In this document: piece by piece, positions 1-5,068 of the stretch
How the letters are laid out: every line of letters begins with the position of its first letter
Numbering within the stretch: position 1 is the stretch's first letter
DNA from: Desulfobacterales bacterium
GTDB taxonomy: Bacteria > Desulfobacterota > Desulfobacteria > Desulfobacterales > JAFDCJ01
NCBI GenBank assembly: GCA_029939875.1
Contig: JAOZSC010000232.1
Span: 1-5,068 of the forward strand
Length of the DNA: 5,068 nucleotides
Direction: 5' to 3'
Translations under genes and position numbers: made by a program
The notes under the pieces: generated by a model
The model's database searches: none
Told to the model about the DNA's origin: nothing
The model's input: only the letters and a program-made list of their open reading frames with translations

Positions 1-2
1 AG

Positions 3-1109
3 CTGTCTCCCGCATCCGTGGGCTGCATGTCTCATCTTTTCGCCTGGGGAGAAGACAACGCCGAGCTGTGGAGACAGTACCCCCAGATGCCGCCGGATTT
101 GCCGATCCATGTTACCGGCAATCCACGCAACGACCTGCTGCGCCCCGAGGTTCAACCGTACTACGAAAAGGAAGTCAGCGCCATCCAGCAAAAATATGGC
201 GATTTCATCCTCATCAACACCAATTTCAATCACGTCAATGCGTTTTCACCGATCCGCAGGCTGTTTCTGCCAGCCGATAAACCGGGAGAAGAACCACAGT
301 TCGGGCGGGCCGCCCGGGGGATGACCCGGGAATATGCCGAAGGTTTGTGGGATCTCAAACAAGCGACTTTCGAGCATTTCCAGGAAATGATCCCGGCCCT
401 GGAAGACGCAATTCCCGCCACCCCCATTGTCGTCCGTCCCCACCAGGTGGAAAGCCAGGAGGTCTATCATCAGATTGCCGCACGCTGCAAGCGGGTGCAT
501 GTCACCAACGAGGGCAACGTGGCCCTCTGGCTCAGGGCCTGCAGAGTGCTGATTCACAATGGCTGCACCACCAGCGTTGAGGCTTTTGCCATGGGGGTTC
601 CAGCGGTCAGCTACCGGGTCACCACCAGTGAGGTATATGACAAAGGCTTTTACTGCCTGCCAAACAAGCTCAGCCACCCGTGCTTCAATTTCGAGCAATT
701 GGAGCAAACTGTCAGAAAAGTTCTGAGCGGGCAGCTCGGCGTCGCCAATAACGATGGGCAGCAGGCATTCATCGACCATTACATGGCAGCCCAAAAGGGG
801 CCGCTGGCCTGTGAGCGGATCGTCGATGTGCTCGAAAAAGCGGCTGCCGATCTGATCAGGCAGCCGCAGCCGCCTATGAGGGATCGCCTGCAGGGATGGT
901 TCAAGACAACCAAGCGCCGCTGGAAGAGATGGTCCAAACAGCACAAAAAAGACCCGACCCGGTCGTTGGAGCACCAGCAAAACAAATATCCTGAAGTCGC
1001 TCTGGAGGAAATGCGCGCCCGCCTCGAACGGTTTCTGAAGGTACTCGGCGATGATGGCCGTCTTAAAGTGGAGCAAGTCCGCCAAAAGCTGTTTCGCATC
1101 AGCAGGTGA
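3..1109 (+). CDS. Surface carbohydrate biosynthesis protein (GT-B-like), 5'-partial
   Basis: The reading frame is open to the left edge (first full codon at base 3), so the GTG at 18 is not taken as the start; about 368 residues are visible and probably more than 100 N-terminal residues are missing. The visible part looks like the C-terminal Rossmann domain of the CDP-glycerol glycerophosphotransferase-like / surface carbohydrate biosynthesis family, which makes cell-surface polysaccharide in the cytoplasm. Supporting motifs are HLFAWGEDNAELW near the start, HVTGNPRNDLL, a strand ending in TNFNHVN, VVRPHQ, and above all IHNGCTTSVEAFAMGVPAVSYR-type sequence (H codon at 555), the His/Gly/Thr/Ser plus Glu signature used for nucleotide-phosphate binding in these GT-B folds. 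The C-terminus (from about base 880) is a strongly basic, helical tail with KTTKRRWKRW, possibly for membrane-surface binding. It converges on the minus-strand genes. Family level is fairly secure; donor and acceptor are unknown. Confidence 0.8.
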   Translation: MSPASVGCMSHLFAWGEDNAELWRQYPQMPPDLPIHVTGNPRNDLLRPEVQPYYEKEVSAIQQKYGDFILINTNFNHVNAFSPIRRLFLPADKPGEEPQFGRAARGMTREYAEGLWDLKQATFEHFQEMIPALEDAIPATPIVVRPHQVESQEVYHQIAARCKRVHVTNEGNVALWLRACRVLIHNGCTTSVEAFAMGVPAVSYRVTTSEVYDKGFYCLPNKLSHPCFNFEQLEQTVRKVLSGQLGVANNDGQQAFIDHYMAAQKGPLACERIVDVLEKAAADLIRQPQPPMRDRLQGWFKTTKRRWKRWSKQHKKDPTRSLEHQQNKYPEVALEEMRARLERFLKVLGDDGRLKVEQVRQKLFRISR

Positions 1110-1124
1110 GGCGTTCAGTTTTTA
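1110..1124. other. Convergent gene junction with weak AT-rich inverted repeat
   Basis: Only 15 bases separate the TGA of the plus-strand gene from the TGA of the minus-strand sulfotransferase. An AGTTTT / AAAACT inverted repeat with a TATC loop (1117-1132) straddles the junction and enters the last codons of the sulfotransferase. It has only two GC pairs, so it is a poor intrinsic terminator; the two transcripts probably overlap at their 3' ends. Confidence 0.3.
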
Positions 1125-2255
1125 TCAAAACTTAAGTGCTCTGCTCAGCACCTGGGGATAGGTTTCAGCGCTCATCCGCTCGATGATGTCTTCTGGTCTG
1201 CCCGTCAACTGTCTGTCTTCCTGCACAGGTCCATCCAATTTTCCATGACCTCGATCCTGCATGGTTGTATGCCCCTTGAGCGCAAATGTATTGAAGGTCG
1301 GCACCAGCAAGGACTCAACAAATTCCACTTCCAAAAATTCTGCCAGATGGTGCATGACGGTACGGGTTTTGCCTACCAGGTCCTCAAAACGGATAATGCA
1401 GACCCGGTCATCATACTCTTCCCGGTTACGCAGCATCGCCCGGGCGTCAGCTTCCCATAGGCCCAGCGCCTGTTCGAAATCCCCATATTTTTCCGGTTCG
1501 TGCTTCCGTGCGGACATCAGCCAAGCGTATGGATCTCTGACAACCGAAATCAACCGGCCATCCGGATAAATTTCAAAAAAAAGCTGCATATTGTCTTCTG
1601 ACATTGACAGTCCGGGCCCATAAGCAGTGACGCACTTTTTGGGGCCATTGCCGTTTTGATTGTTCAGCCAGGCTCCGAAATATGAGGTCATATACGCATC
1701 GAATACAGAACGCAGGGCTACTTCGGGAAGTGAATCCAGCGATCTGGAAAAAATTTCTCTCTGCAATGACGTCAAAAAAATGAAGGGAAACGCCTGCTGC
1801 TCGCCGATCTTCCGGCAATGACCGCTGCTGGCATAGTCGAATACGAACACTGTATTTTCAAAAAGCATTTCGAACCAATGTTGAGGATCATCTTTTAGAT
1901 CGATTTTCGGCCACCGGTTTTCTTCCGGATATCCGATCAACAATTGATGGGGACGTGCATGGATTGCAGGATGTCCGTCAAAAAGTCGGTTGAGGAGCAT
2001 ACCGCCGGAAAAGGGAACTTGAGAGATCAGGGCCAGCGGCTCGGTGACCGGCGAGATGTGCTCCAAACAGGTGTAGAACAGGTCCTCGACCTGGGCTTTC
2101 CGATCCCGGCAGACCTTGCGGATCATGCGGGTCCTTGATCTTTCCTTGTAACGCACACTGAACTTTTTCCTGTATCGTTCCGGGATAAGATGGCTGATGA
2201 TCCGTTGGCCCAGTCGGGTCTCGGTGTCCAGGCGTTTAATGAACTGGTAGAGCAT
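1125..2255 (-). CDS. Sulfotransferase family protein, paralog A
   Basis: This 376-residue protein is predicted to transfer sulfate from PAPS to an acceptor, here probably a surface glycan. It shows the sulfotransferase plan in order: a basic N-terminal extension (residues 1-55), a strand and 5'-phosphosulfate loop PFSGGMLLNRLFDGHP (81-96), the block RSVFDAYMTSYFGAW (182-196), the 3'-phosphate-binding motif SVVRDPYAWLMSA with Arg240 and Ser248 eight residues apart as in known sulfotransferases, and RFEDLV (289-294). Start: an ATG at 2300 overlaps the upstream gene by 41 bases and has no ribosome site, whereas the ATG at 2255 lies four bases after that gene's TGA and eight bases after AAAGGA, so I chose 2255. 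The loop has Phe where Arg or Lys usually precedes SGG/SGT, and the C-terminal segment after PTFN differs from paralog B. It is long-block similar to the gene at 2942-3976. Family is secure, substrate unknown. Confidence 0.85.
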   Translation of the reverse strand: MLYQFIKRLDTETRLGQRIISHLIPERYRKKFSVRYKERSRTRMIRKVCRDRKAQVEDLFYTCLEHISPVTEPLALISQVPFSGGMLLNRLFDGHPAIHARPHQLLIGYPEENRWPKIDLKDDPQHWFEMLFENTVFVFDYASSGHCRKIGEQQAFPFIFLTSLQREIFSRSLDSLPEVALRSVFDAYMTSYFGAWLNNQNGNGPKKCVTAYGPGLSMSEDNMQLFFEIYPDGRLISVVRDPYAWLMSARKHEPEKYGDFEQALGLWEADARAMLRNREEYDDRVCIIRFEDLVGKTRTVMHHLAEFLEVEFVESLLVPTFNTFALKGHTTMQDRGHGKLDGPVQEDRQLTGRPEDIIERMSAETYPQVLSRALKF

Positions 2256-2259
2256 CTCA

Positions 2260-2775
2260 TCAATCCTTTGAAACCGTACAACCGACAATGAATTGCTCAT
2301 AGTATTTGAGCAGAGGCTTTACGACATACAGGCCCGGCCGGATATGGTCGAAGCATATCACCGCAGCACCGGTACTTTGTAAAACAGAGCGCGCCCAGCC
2401 GGTATTGTAGTATATCAGGCGTGTAAGCTTGTAAAACAGCACGCCCATAAGACCGGCGGCCTTTGCCGGAAGATGGTGGGCCGGCCCCACCGTTTGTCTT
2501 TTACCGGAAGTCCCTTTTTTTTGCCAGGCGAAACACCGGTTCATGAGATCCTGCAGCAACCCGTGAAGACGGCCCCGCCGCTGATCAAACGCATGATGCA
2601 GGTGGTCGACAGGCACCCCGATTTTTTTTAAAAATTGCAGGCGATAATCGGTCTCGATCTCATAGCGCGGATTCATACAATAAACGGCTGCCGGATACTG
2701 GTCCTGTTTCATCCGCCACACGACAGGTACAATGTGGTCGATATCGTTAAAATGCCGAACGAAAAACAGGTACAT
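2260..2775 (-). CDS. Short protein resembling the N-terminal half of a surface-carbohydrate glycosyltransferase
   Basis: The product is 171 residues. It opens with a beta-strand and loop, FFVRHFNDIDHIVPVVWRM (4-22), then an alternating pattern with VYCMNP (31-36), LKKIGVPVDHL (49-59) and a late strand/turn AAVICFDHIRPGLYVVKPLL (137-156). This is how the N-terminal Rossmann half of GT-B-like surface carbohydrate proteins reads, with helix-strand pairs and an Asp-bearing loop before the 'IPTV-LPHG' segment of that group. The frame stops at GCTVSKD, about where that segment would come, so the whole nucleotide-binding C-terminal half is absent; for comparison, the gene at 3-1109 shows such a C-terminal half. 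The ATG at 2775 is the first start after an in-frame TGA at 2787-2785 and lacks a clear ribosome site. It may be a stand-alone domain or a decayed 3'-truncated remnant. Assignment is by pattern and moderately uncertain. Confidence 0.55.
   Translation of the reverse strand: MYLFFVRHFNDIDHIVPVVWRMKQDQYPAAVYCMNPRYEIETDYRLQFLKKIGVPVDHLHHAFDQRRGRLHGLLQDLMNRCFAWQKKGTSGKRQTVGPAHHLPAKAAGLMGVLFYKLTRLIYYNTGWARSVLQSTGAAVICFDHIRPGLYVVKPLLKYYEQFIVGCTVSKD
2264..2269 (-). promoter_or_regulatory. Ribosome binding site AAAGGA for sulfotransferase A
   Basis: AAAGGA on the minus strand sits eight bases before the ATG at 2255 and lies inside the last codons of the preceding gene. It decides the start in favour of 2255 over the ATG at 2300, whose leader has no purine-rich site. 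It also implies translational coupling with the upstream short gene. Confidence 0.6.
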
Positions 2776-2781
2776 GATAAA

Positions 2782-2814
2782 GGTTCAGGGTCCAGGGCTC
2801 AGGGTTCAGGGTTA
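2782..2814. repeat. Degenerate heptamer tandem repeat, GGTTCAG type
   Basis: Four full units read GGTTCAG, GGTCCAG, GGCTCAG, GGTTCAG and a fifth decays as GGTTAG. On the minus strand this reads CCTGAAC, so it forms the immediate leader of the gene starting at 2775, only seven bases from its ATG. The variation at positions 3 and 4 of the unit suggests old slippage expansion. Similar arrays are, from memory, frequent between genes of Desulfobacterales. Confidence 0.75.
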
Positions 2815-2856
2815 GCGCCTGCGGCGGGCCATAAGCCAGGAGGCCAGAAAACTTGA

Positions 2857-2873
2857 AGGCTTTTTAAAGGCCT
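2857..2873 (-). terminator. Possible weak hairpin after sulfotransferase B
   Basis: AGGC-TTT and AAA-(G)-GCCT can pair with one bulged G and a two-base centre, so the innermost pairs would open. It lies about 70 bases beyond the stop of the sulfotransferase at 2942. On the minus strand it is followed by TTCAAGTTTTC, a broken T run, so intrinsic termination would be weak at best. Confidence 0.2.
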
Positions 2874-2887
2874 CAATCCTTATTTAA

Positions 2888-2921
2888 GCTTCCCAGCATC
2901 CCAGCCTGATAGCATTTCCCA
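2888..2921. repeat. Degenerate octamer series, GCTTCCCA type
   Basis: Consecutive units GCTTCCCA, GCATCCCA, GCCTGATA and GCATTTCCCA share the GC-start and CCCA-end pattern; the third is strongly diverged and the last has two extra bases. On the minus strand the series reads TGGGATGC / TGGGAAGC just after the stop of sulfotransferase B. The repeat is imperfect, so the call rests mainly on the first two units. Confidence 0.5.
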
Positions 2922-2941
2922 GGGTTTAAGGTTCAAACAAA

Positions 2942-3976
2942 TCATGAAATCGATGTGGCAATGCTCAGCACTTTTTTATAGATTTCGCCTGTCATCTCAT
3001 CGATGACCTGCAGTTGCTCCGGCCCTAAAGTTTTATATCTATCCAGCACACTGGAAATGATACCGGGGTTTTCCAATTTGAAACTTGTATTCGGCTTAAT
3101 GGGAATTTTGTTAAACGTGGGCGTCAGCAAAATATCATCAAACTGTATATCCATAAATCCGGCCAGGTGCCGCATAACCACTTTGGTGCGCTGAACCAGA
3201 TCTTCAAAGCGCAGAATGCACACCCGGTCGCCATATTTTTCTTTATTGCGCAGCATCCCCTGCGCACTTTCGTTCCACTGGGCCAGTGCTTTATGGATAT
3301 CACCGTATTTGTCCGCGTGGTGCCTGGAGGCGGATGGAAACCAGTTTTTAGGATCCCGAACAACTGATATCAACAGGCCCTCAGGGTAAATATCAAAGAA
3401 GGCCTTCATATTTTCAGGCATGGTCGACAGCCTGGGCGTAAAAGCAGTAATGAATTTCTTGGCTCCCCCAACATTCTGATTGTTTATCCAGGCCCCAAAA
3501 TAAGAAGTCATATACGCATCAAAAACACTGCGAAGCGTTTTGGTCGACACGGCTTGCAGGTGTTTTAAAAAGATCTCCTTCTGCAAAGAAGACAAAAATA
3601 CAAAAAGAAACGTATCTTTGTACTTCTCCATCTTTTTATAGCCGTGACGGAAATGCCGCACCACGATGTCTTCAAAGAGAATCTCGAACCAGCGCTGCGG
3701 ACTGTCGCTCAGGTCGATTGCGGGCCAGATATATTTTTTGGGATACCCGATCTTCAGTTCGTGGGGATGTGCATGCACCTGGTGATGCCCATCAAACAAC
3801 TGGCTCAGCATGGATCCCCCGGAACGCTGAATTTCGGAAATCAGCACAAGCGGTGCGGTTACCGGCTGCACATGTTCCAGACAGCACTGATAGGCACAGT
3901 CAAAATGCAGCTTCCTGTTTTGCCGCCCACCGCAGGTTTTGCTGGTTCTCAATTTATGTTTATTGGTTCTGAGCAT
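2942..3976 (-). CDS. Sulfotransferase family protein, paralog B
   Basis: This 344-residue protein is a predicted PAPS-dependent sulfotransferase. The strand LVLISEI leads into the 5'-phosphosulfate loop QRSGGSMLSQLFDGH (50-64), with the usual Arg before SGG; then HAHPHELKIGYP, the block RSVFDAYMTSYFGAW (149-163), the 3'-phosphate motif SVVRDPKNWFPSA with Arg207 and Ser215, and RFEDLV (256-261). The segment PTFNKIPIKPNTSF (286-299) matches the C-terminal NSSF-like region of bacterial sulfotransferases. It aligns with paralog A over nearly its whole length but has a shorter basic N-terminus by about 32 residues and looks more AT-rich. The ATG at 3976 directly follows, in the same frame, the TAG of the exported-protein gene, so the two are translationally coupled; GGGA nine bases before the ATG is a weak ribosome site. 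Its natural acceptor is unknown, most likely a surface saccharide. Confidence 0.85.
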   Translation of the reverse strand: MLRTNKHKLRTSKTCGGRQNRKLHFDCAYQCCLEHVQPVTAPLVLISEIQRSGGSMLSQLFDGHHQVHAHPHELKIGYPKKYIWPAIDLSDSPQRWFEILFEDIVVRHFRHGYKKMEKYKDTFLFVFLSSLQKEIFLKHLQAVSTKTLRSVFDAYMTSYFGAWINNQNVGGAKKFITAFTPRLSTMPENMKAFFDIYPEGLLISVVRDPKNWFPSASRHHADKYGDIHKALAQWNESAQGMLRNKEKYGDRVCILRFEDLVQRTKVVMRHLAGFMDIQFDDILLTPTFNKIPIKPNTSFKLENPGIISSVLDRYKTLGPEQLQVIDEMTGEIYKKVLSIATSIS

Positions 3977-4945
3977 CTATTGATTTCCCATCCGGTGAGG
4001 CCGCAAACCGACCTGACGCAATTTCAGGTCCGTCCTGCCCGCTGCGGGGGTGTTGCCGCTAATCTGCAAAGGAAGGCGCGAGACGGGGTCTATATAGATT
4101 ACAATCTCTTTGTGCAGTCCCATCAATGAAAAATCCTCGTCTTCCTTTAACGTTGAATCCATGGGCCGGGTTTCAACGATGATCTTGAGCGCCTGGACCG
4201 GACCTTTTTTCAGGACTTCGCCTTGCATTGTTTTTTCAAGGTAATCCACCGTTAACGGGTACAACCCCCGGGGGCGCAATGTCACCGCGTGCAGTTGCCT
4301 TTTGCCGAAGACACACAATGATAGAGGCTTGCTGTTTTCAGACCAATCGACAGCCGATAAAATATAAAGCAGGGCCAGCCGCTCGGAGACACGGGGACAT
4401 CCCAGCCGGGCCAGGTCATAGGCATAGAATGAATCCTTGACGTCGGTCCATTTCTCCGGATCAAGCAACAGTTCCTTTTTATTCAAAGGCTCCCGGCGAT
4501 GTCGGAAAACGCCTTGCCGGGTAAAGCGGTATTTTTTTTTGAAGTCGTCCTGACCCTGCCGCAAGCGGATCCGGCCCAGCGCCGCAGCGGTGCCGGGATC
4601 GAACCAGACCTCGTTTAATATCTGCACGTGGGGATGAAAAGTCGCATCGATGCCCATGTTGAGCACCAGACGAAACAGCGCAGGACCGGAGGGCTGCACC
4701 GGCGTCCCGCGGGGACTTTTGAGCAATGTTGCCTGCACATCATCTGCAGGAACCGATGCCAGTCGGATCCGTGCATTTAACGTCGCCGTGAGCTTTTTGG
4801 CCTGCAATACGAGCTCGTCCCATACAACCCGCCCGGCATCAAGTTCCAAACGAGAAAAAGATTCGCCCGCAGCAGGACCGGTCCAGACCGCCAGGCATAA
4901 CAGCAACCCTAAACATTTTGCTGCTGACCGGATTTTACAGTGCAT
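3977..4945 (-). CDS. Exported protein of unknown function, DUF3108-like C-terminus
   Basis: From the ATG at 4945 the product is 322 residues. It has a signal peptide: a basic start MHCKIRSAAK, a hydrophobic core CLGLLLCLAVW (11-21) and a likely cut after PAAG (24-27); the cysteines do not form a good lipobox, so a soluble periplasmic protein is expected. The mature part is rich in beta-strand patterns, with VVWDELVLQAKKLTATLNARIRL (40-62) and a C-terminal stretch IVIYIDPVSRLPLQISGNTPAAGRTDLKL (281-309) that recalls the closing strands of DUF3108-type envelope proteins ('xxxRLPLxI...G...L'). Starts are ambiguous: GAGGG at 4961-4957 stands 8 bases before a GTG at 4948 and 11 before the ATG at 4945, and overlaps the TTG at 4963, which I therefore reject. 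It begins 36 bases after the upstream partial gene and abuts sulfotransferase B. A role in envelope polysaccharide handling is inferred from context only. Confidence 0.7.
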   Translation of the reverse strand: MHCKIRSAAKCLGLLLCLAVWTGPAAGESFSRLELDAGRVVWDELVLQAKKLTATLNARIRLASVPADDVQATLLKSPRGTPVQPSGPALFRLVLNMGIDATFHPHVQILNEVWFDPGTAAALGRIRLRQGQDDFKKKYRFTRQGVFRHRREPLNKKELLLDPEKWTDVKDSFYAYDLARLGCPRVSERLALLYILSAVDWSENSKPLSLCVFGKRQLHAVTLRPRGLYPLTVDYLEKTMQGEVLKKGPVQALKIIVETRPMDSTLKEDEDFSLMGLHKEIVIYIDPVSRLPLQISGNTPAAGRTDLKLRQVGLRPHRMGNQ

Positions 4946-4956
4946 CACAGTTGCTG

Positions 4957-4961
4957 CCCTC
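4957..4961 (-). promoter_or_regulatory. Ribosome binding site GAGGG for the exported protein
   Basis: GAGGG on the minus strand is eight bases from GTG 4948 and eleven from ATG 4945. It overlaps the TTG at 4963-4961, which argues against that upstream start and trims six residues that would precede the signal peptide. Confidence 0.45.
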
Positions 4962-4981
4962 AAATAAACCCTACCACAATT

Positions 4982-5068
4982 TCAGGCACTTTCCGGTTTA
5001 GGTTTGCCGCACTCCTTGCATCTGCCGTCGGGACCGATCACACCGATGCAGTTGCCGTCACTGCACAG
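4982..5068 (-). CDS. C-terminal end of a four-cysteine zinc-ribbon-like protein, 5'-partial
   Basis: Twenty-eight codons run in frame from the right edge to a TGA at 4984-4982 and read LCSDGNCIGVIGPDGRCKEC followed by GKPKPESA. The cysteines are spaced C-x4-C-x9-C-x2-C around an IGPDGRC turn, a compact metal-binding tail that I recall as a recurrent C-terminus on otherwise unrelated deltaproteobacterial proteins (including J-domain and membrane proteins). The rest of the gene lies outside the window, so its main domain cannot be named. It ends 36 bases before the TTG at 4963 of the exported-protein gene and shares its strand, so it is probably the upstream member of the same transcript. Confidence 0.75.
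   Translation of the reverse strand: MCSDGNCIGVIGPDGRCKECGKPKPESA

Larger units (their letters stand above)
2776..2941. other. 166-base intergenic gap rich in short degenerate repeats
   Basis: This is the only sizeable non-coding stretch. It holds a GGTTCAG-type heptamer array (2782-2814), an imperfect inverted repeat (2857-2873) and a GCTTCCCA-type octamer series (2888-2921). No convincing -10/-35 promoter pair, tRNA or ORF was seen in it. It splits the minus-strand genes into an upstream group ending at 2942 and a downstream group starting at 2775. Confidence 0.6.

Noticed and set aside
246..1085. A long 279-codon open frame on the minus strand
   Set aside because: It lies wholly opposite the plus-strand carbohydrate gene, which has clear family motifs. 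Its predicted protein shows no recognisable domain, so it is a high-GC shadow frame.
1117..1132. AGTTTT-TATC-AAAACT as a bidirectional terminator
   Set aside because: The stem is six pairs with only two GC pairs and it enters coding sequence, so it is too weak to call as a terminator.
2256..2300. Fifteen-residue N-terminal extension of sulfotransferase A from ATG 2300
   Set aside because: That start overlaps the upstream gene by 41 bases and has no ribosome site. AAAGGA correctly spaced before ATG 2255 fits better. The overlap was also considered as a frameshifted fusion of the two genes, but the good internal start makes separate genes simpler.
2776..2941. CRISPR array or insertion-sequence end
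   Set aside because: The repeats are 7-8 bases with no spacers, there are no long terminal inverted repeats, and no transposase fragment is present in the window.
3644..4129. A 161-codon plus-strand open frame spanning two minus-strand genes
   Set aside because: It runs antisense across the junction of sulfotransferase B and the exported protein, both of which have better evidence (family motifs in one, a signal peptide in the other). No domain or ribosome site supports it.

Overview
The window is a piece of a bacterial surface-polysaccharide locus. A sulfate-reducing deltaproteobacterium (Desulfobacterales, Thermodesulfobacteriota) is the likely source. That placement is inference from three things: the moderately high and uneven GC content, the short degenerate GGTTCAG-type and GCTTCCCA-type tandem repeats between genes, and a partial gene at the right edge ending in a four-cysteine tail of a kind I associate with deltaproteobacterial proteins. 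There is no marker gene to prove it.

Layout. The plus strand carries one gene, the C-terminal part (about 368 residues, 3-1109) of a GT-B-like surface carbohydrate biosynthesis protein whose start lies off the left edge. It converges, with a 15-base gap, on a minus-strand series that occupies the rest of the window. Read in its own direction from the right edge, that series holds: the last 28 codons of a cysteine-rich protein (5068-4982); an exported protein of unknown function with a DUF3108-like C-terminus (4945-3977); a PAPS-type sulfotransferase (3976-2942); a 166-base repeat-rich gap (2941-2776); a short protein resembling only the N-terminal half of a surface-carbohydrate glycosyltransferase (2775-2260); and a second sulfotransferase, paralogous to the first (2255-1125).

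How it may work together. The two sulfotransferases share long blocks and both keep the 3'-phosphate-binding RDP-x5-S motif, so the locus probably sulfates a cell-surface glycan whose assembly involves the plus-strand protein. The exported protein may act in the envelope on the same pathway, but this is guilt by association only. Points of interest are the half-length glycosyltransferase-like gene tightly coupled to a sulfotransferase, an altered PAPS loop in one paralog, a single in-frame TAG separating the exported protein from the other sulfotransferase, and the unusual repeat-filled leader.
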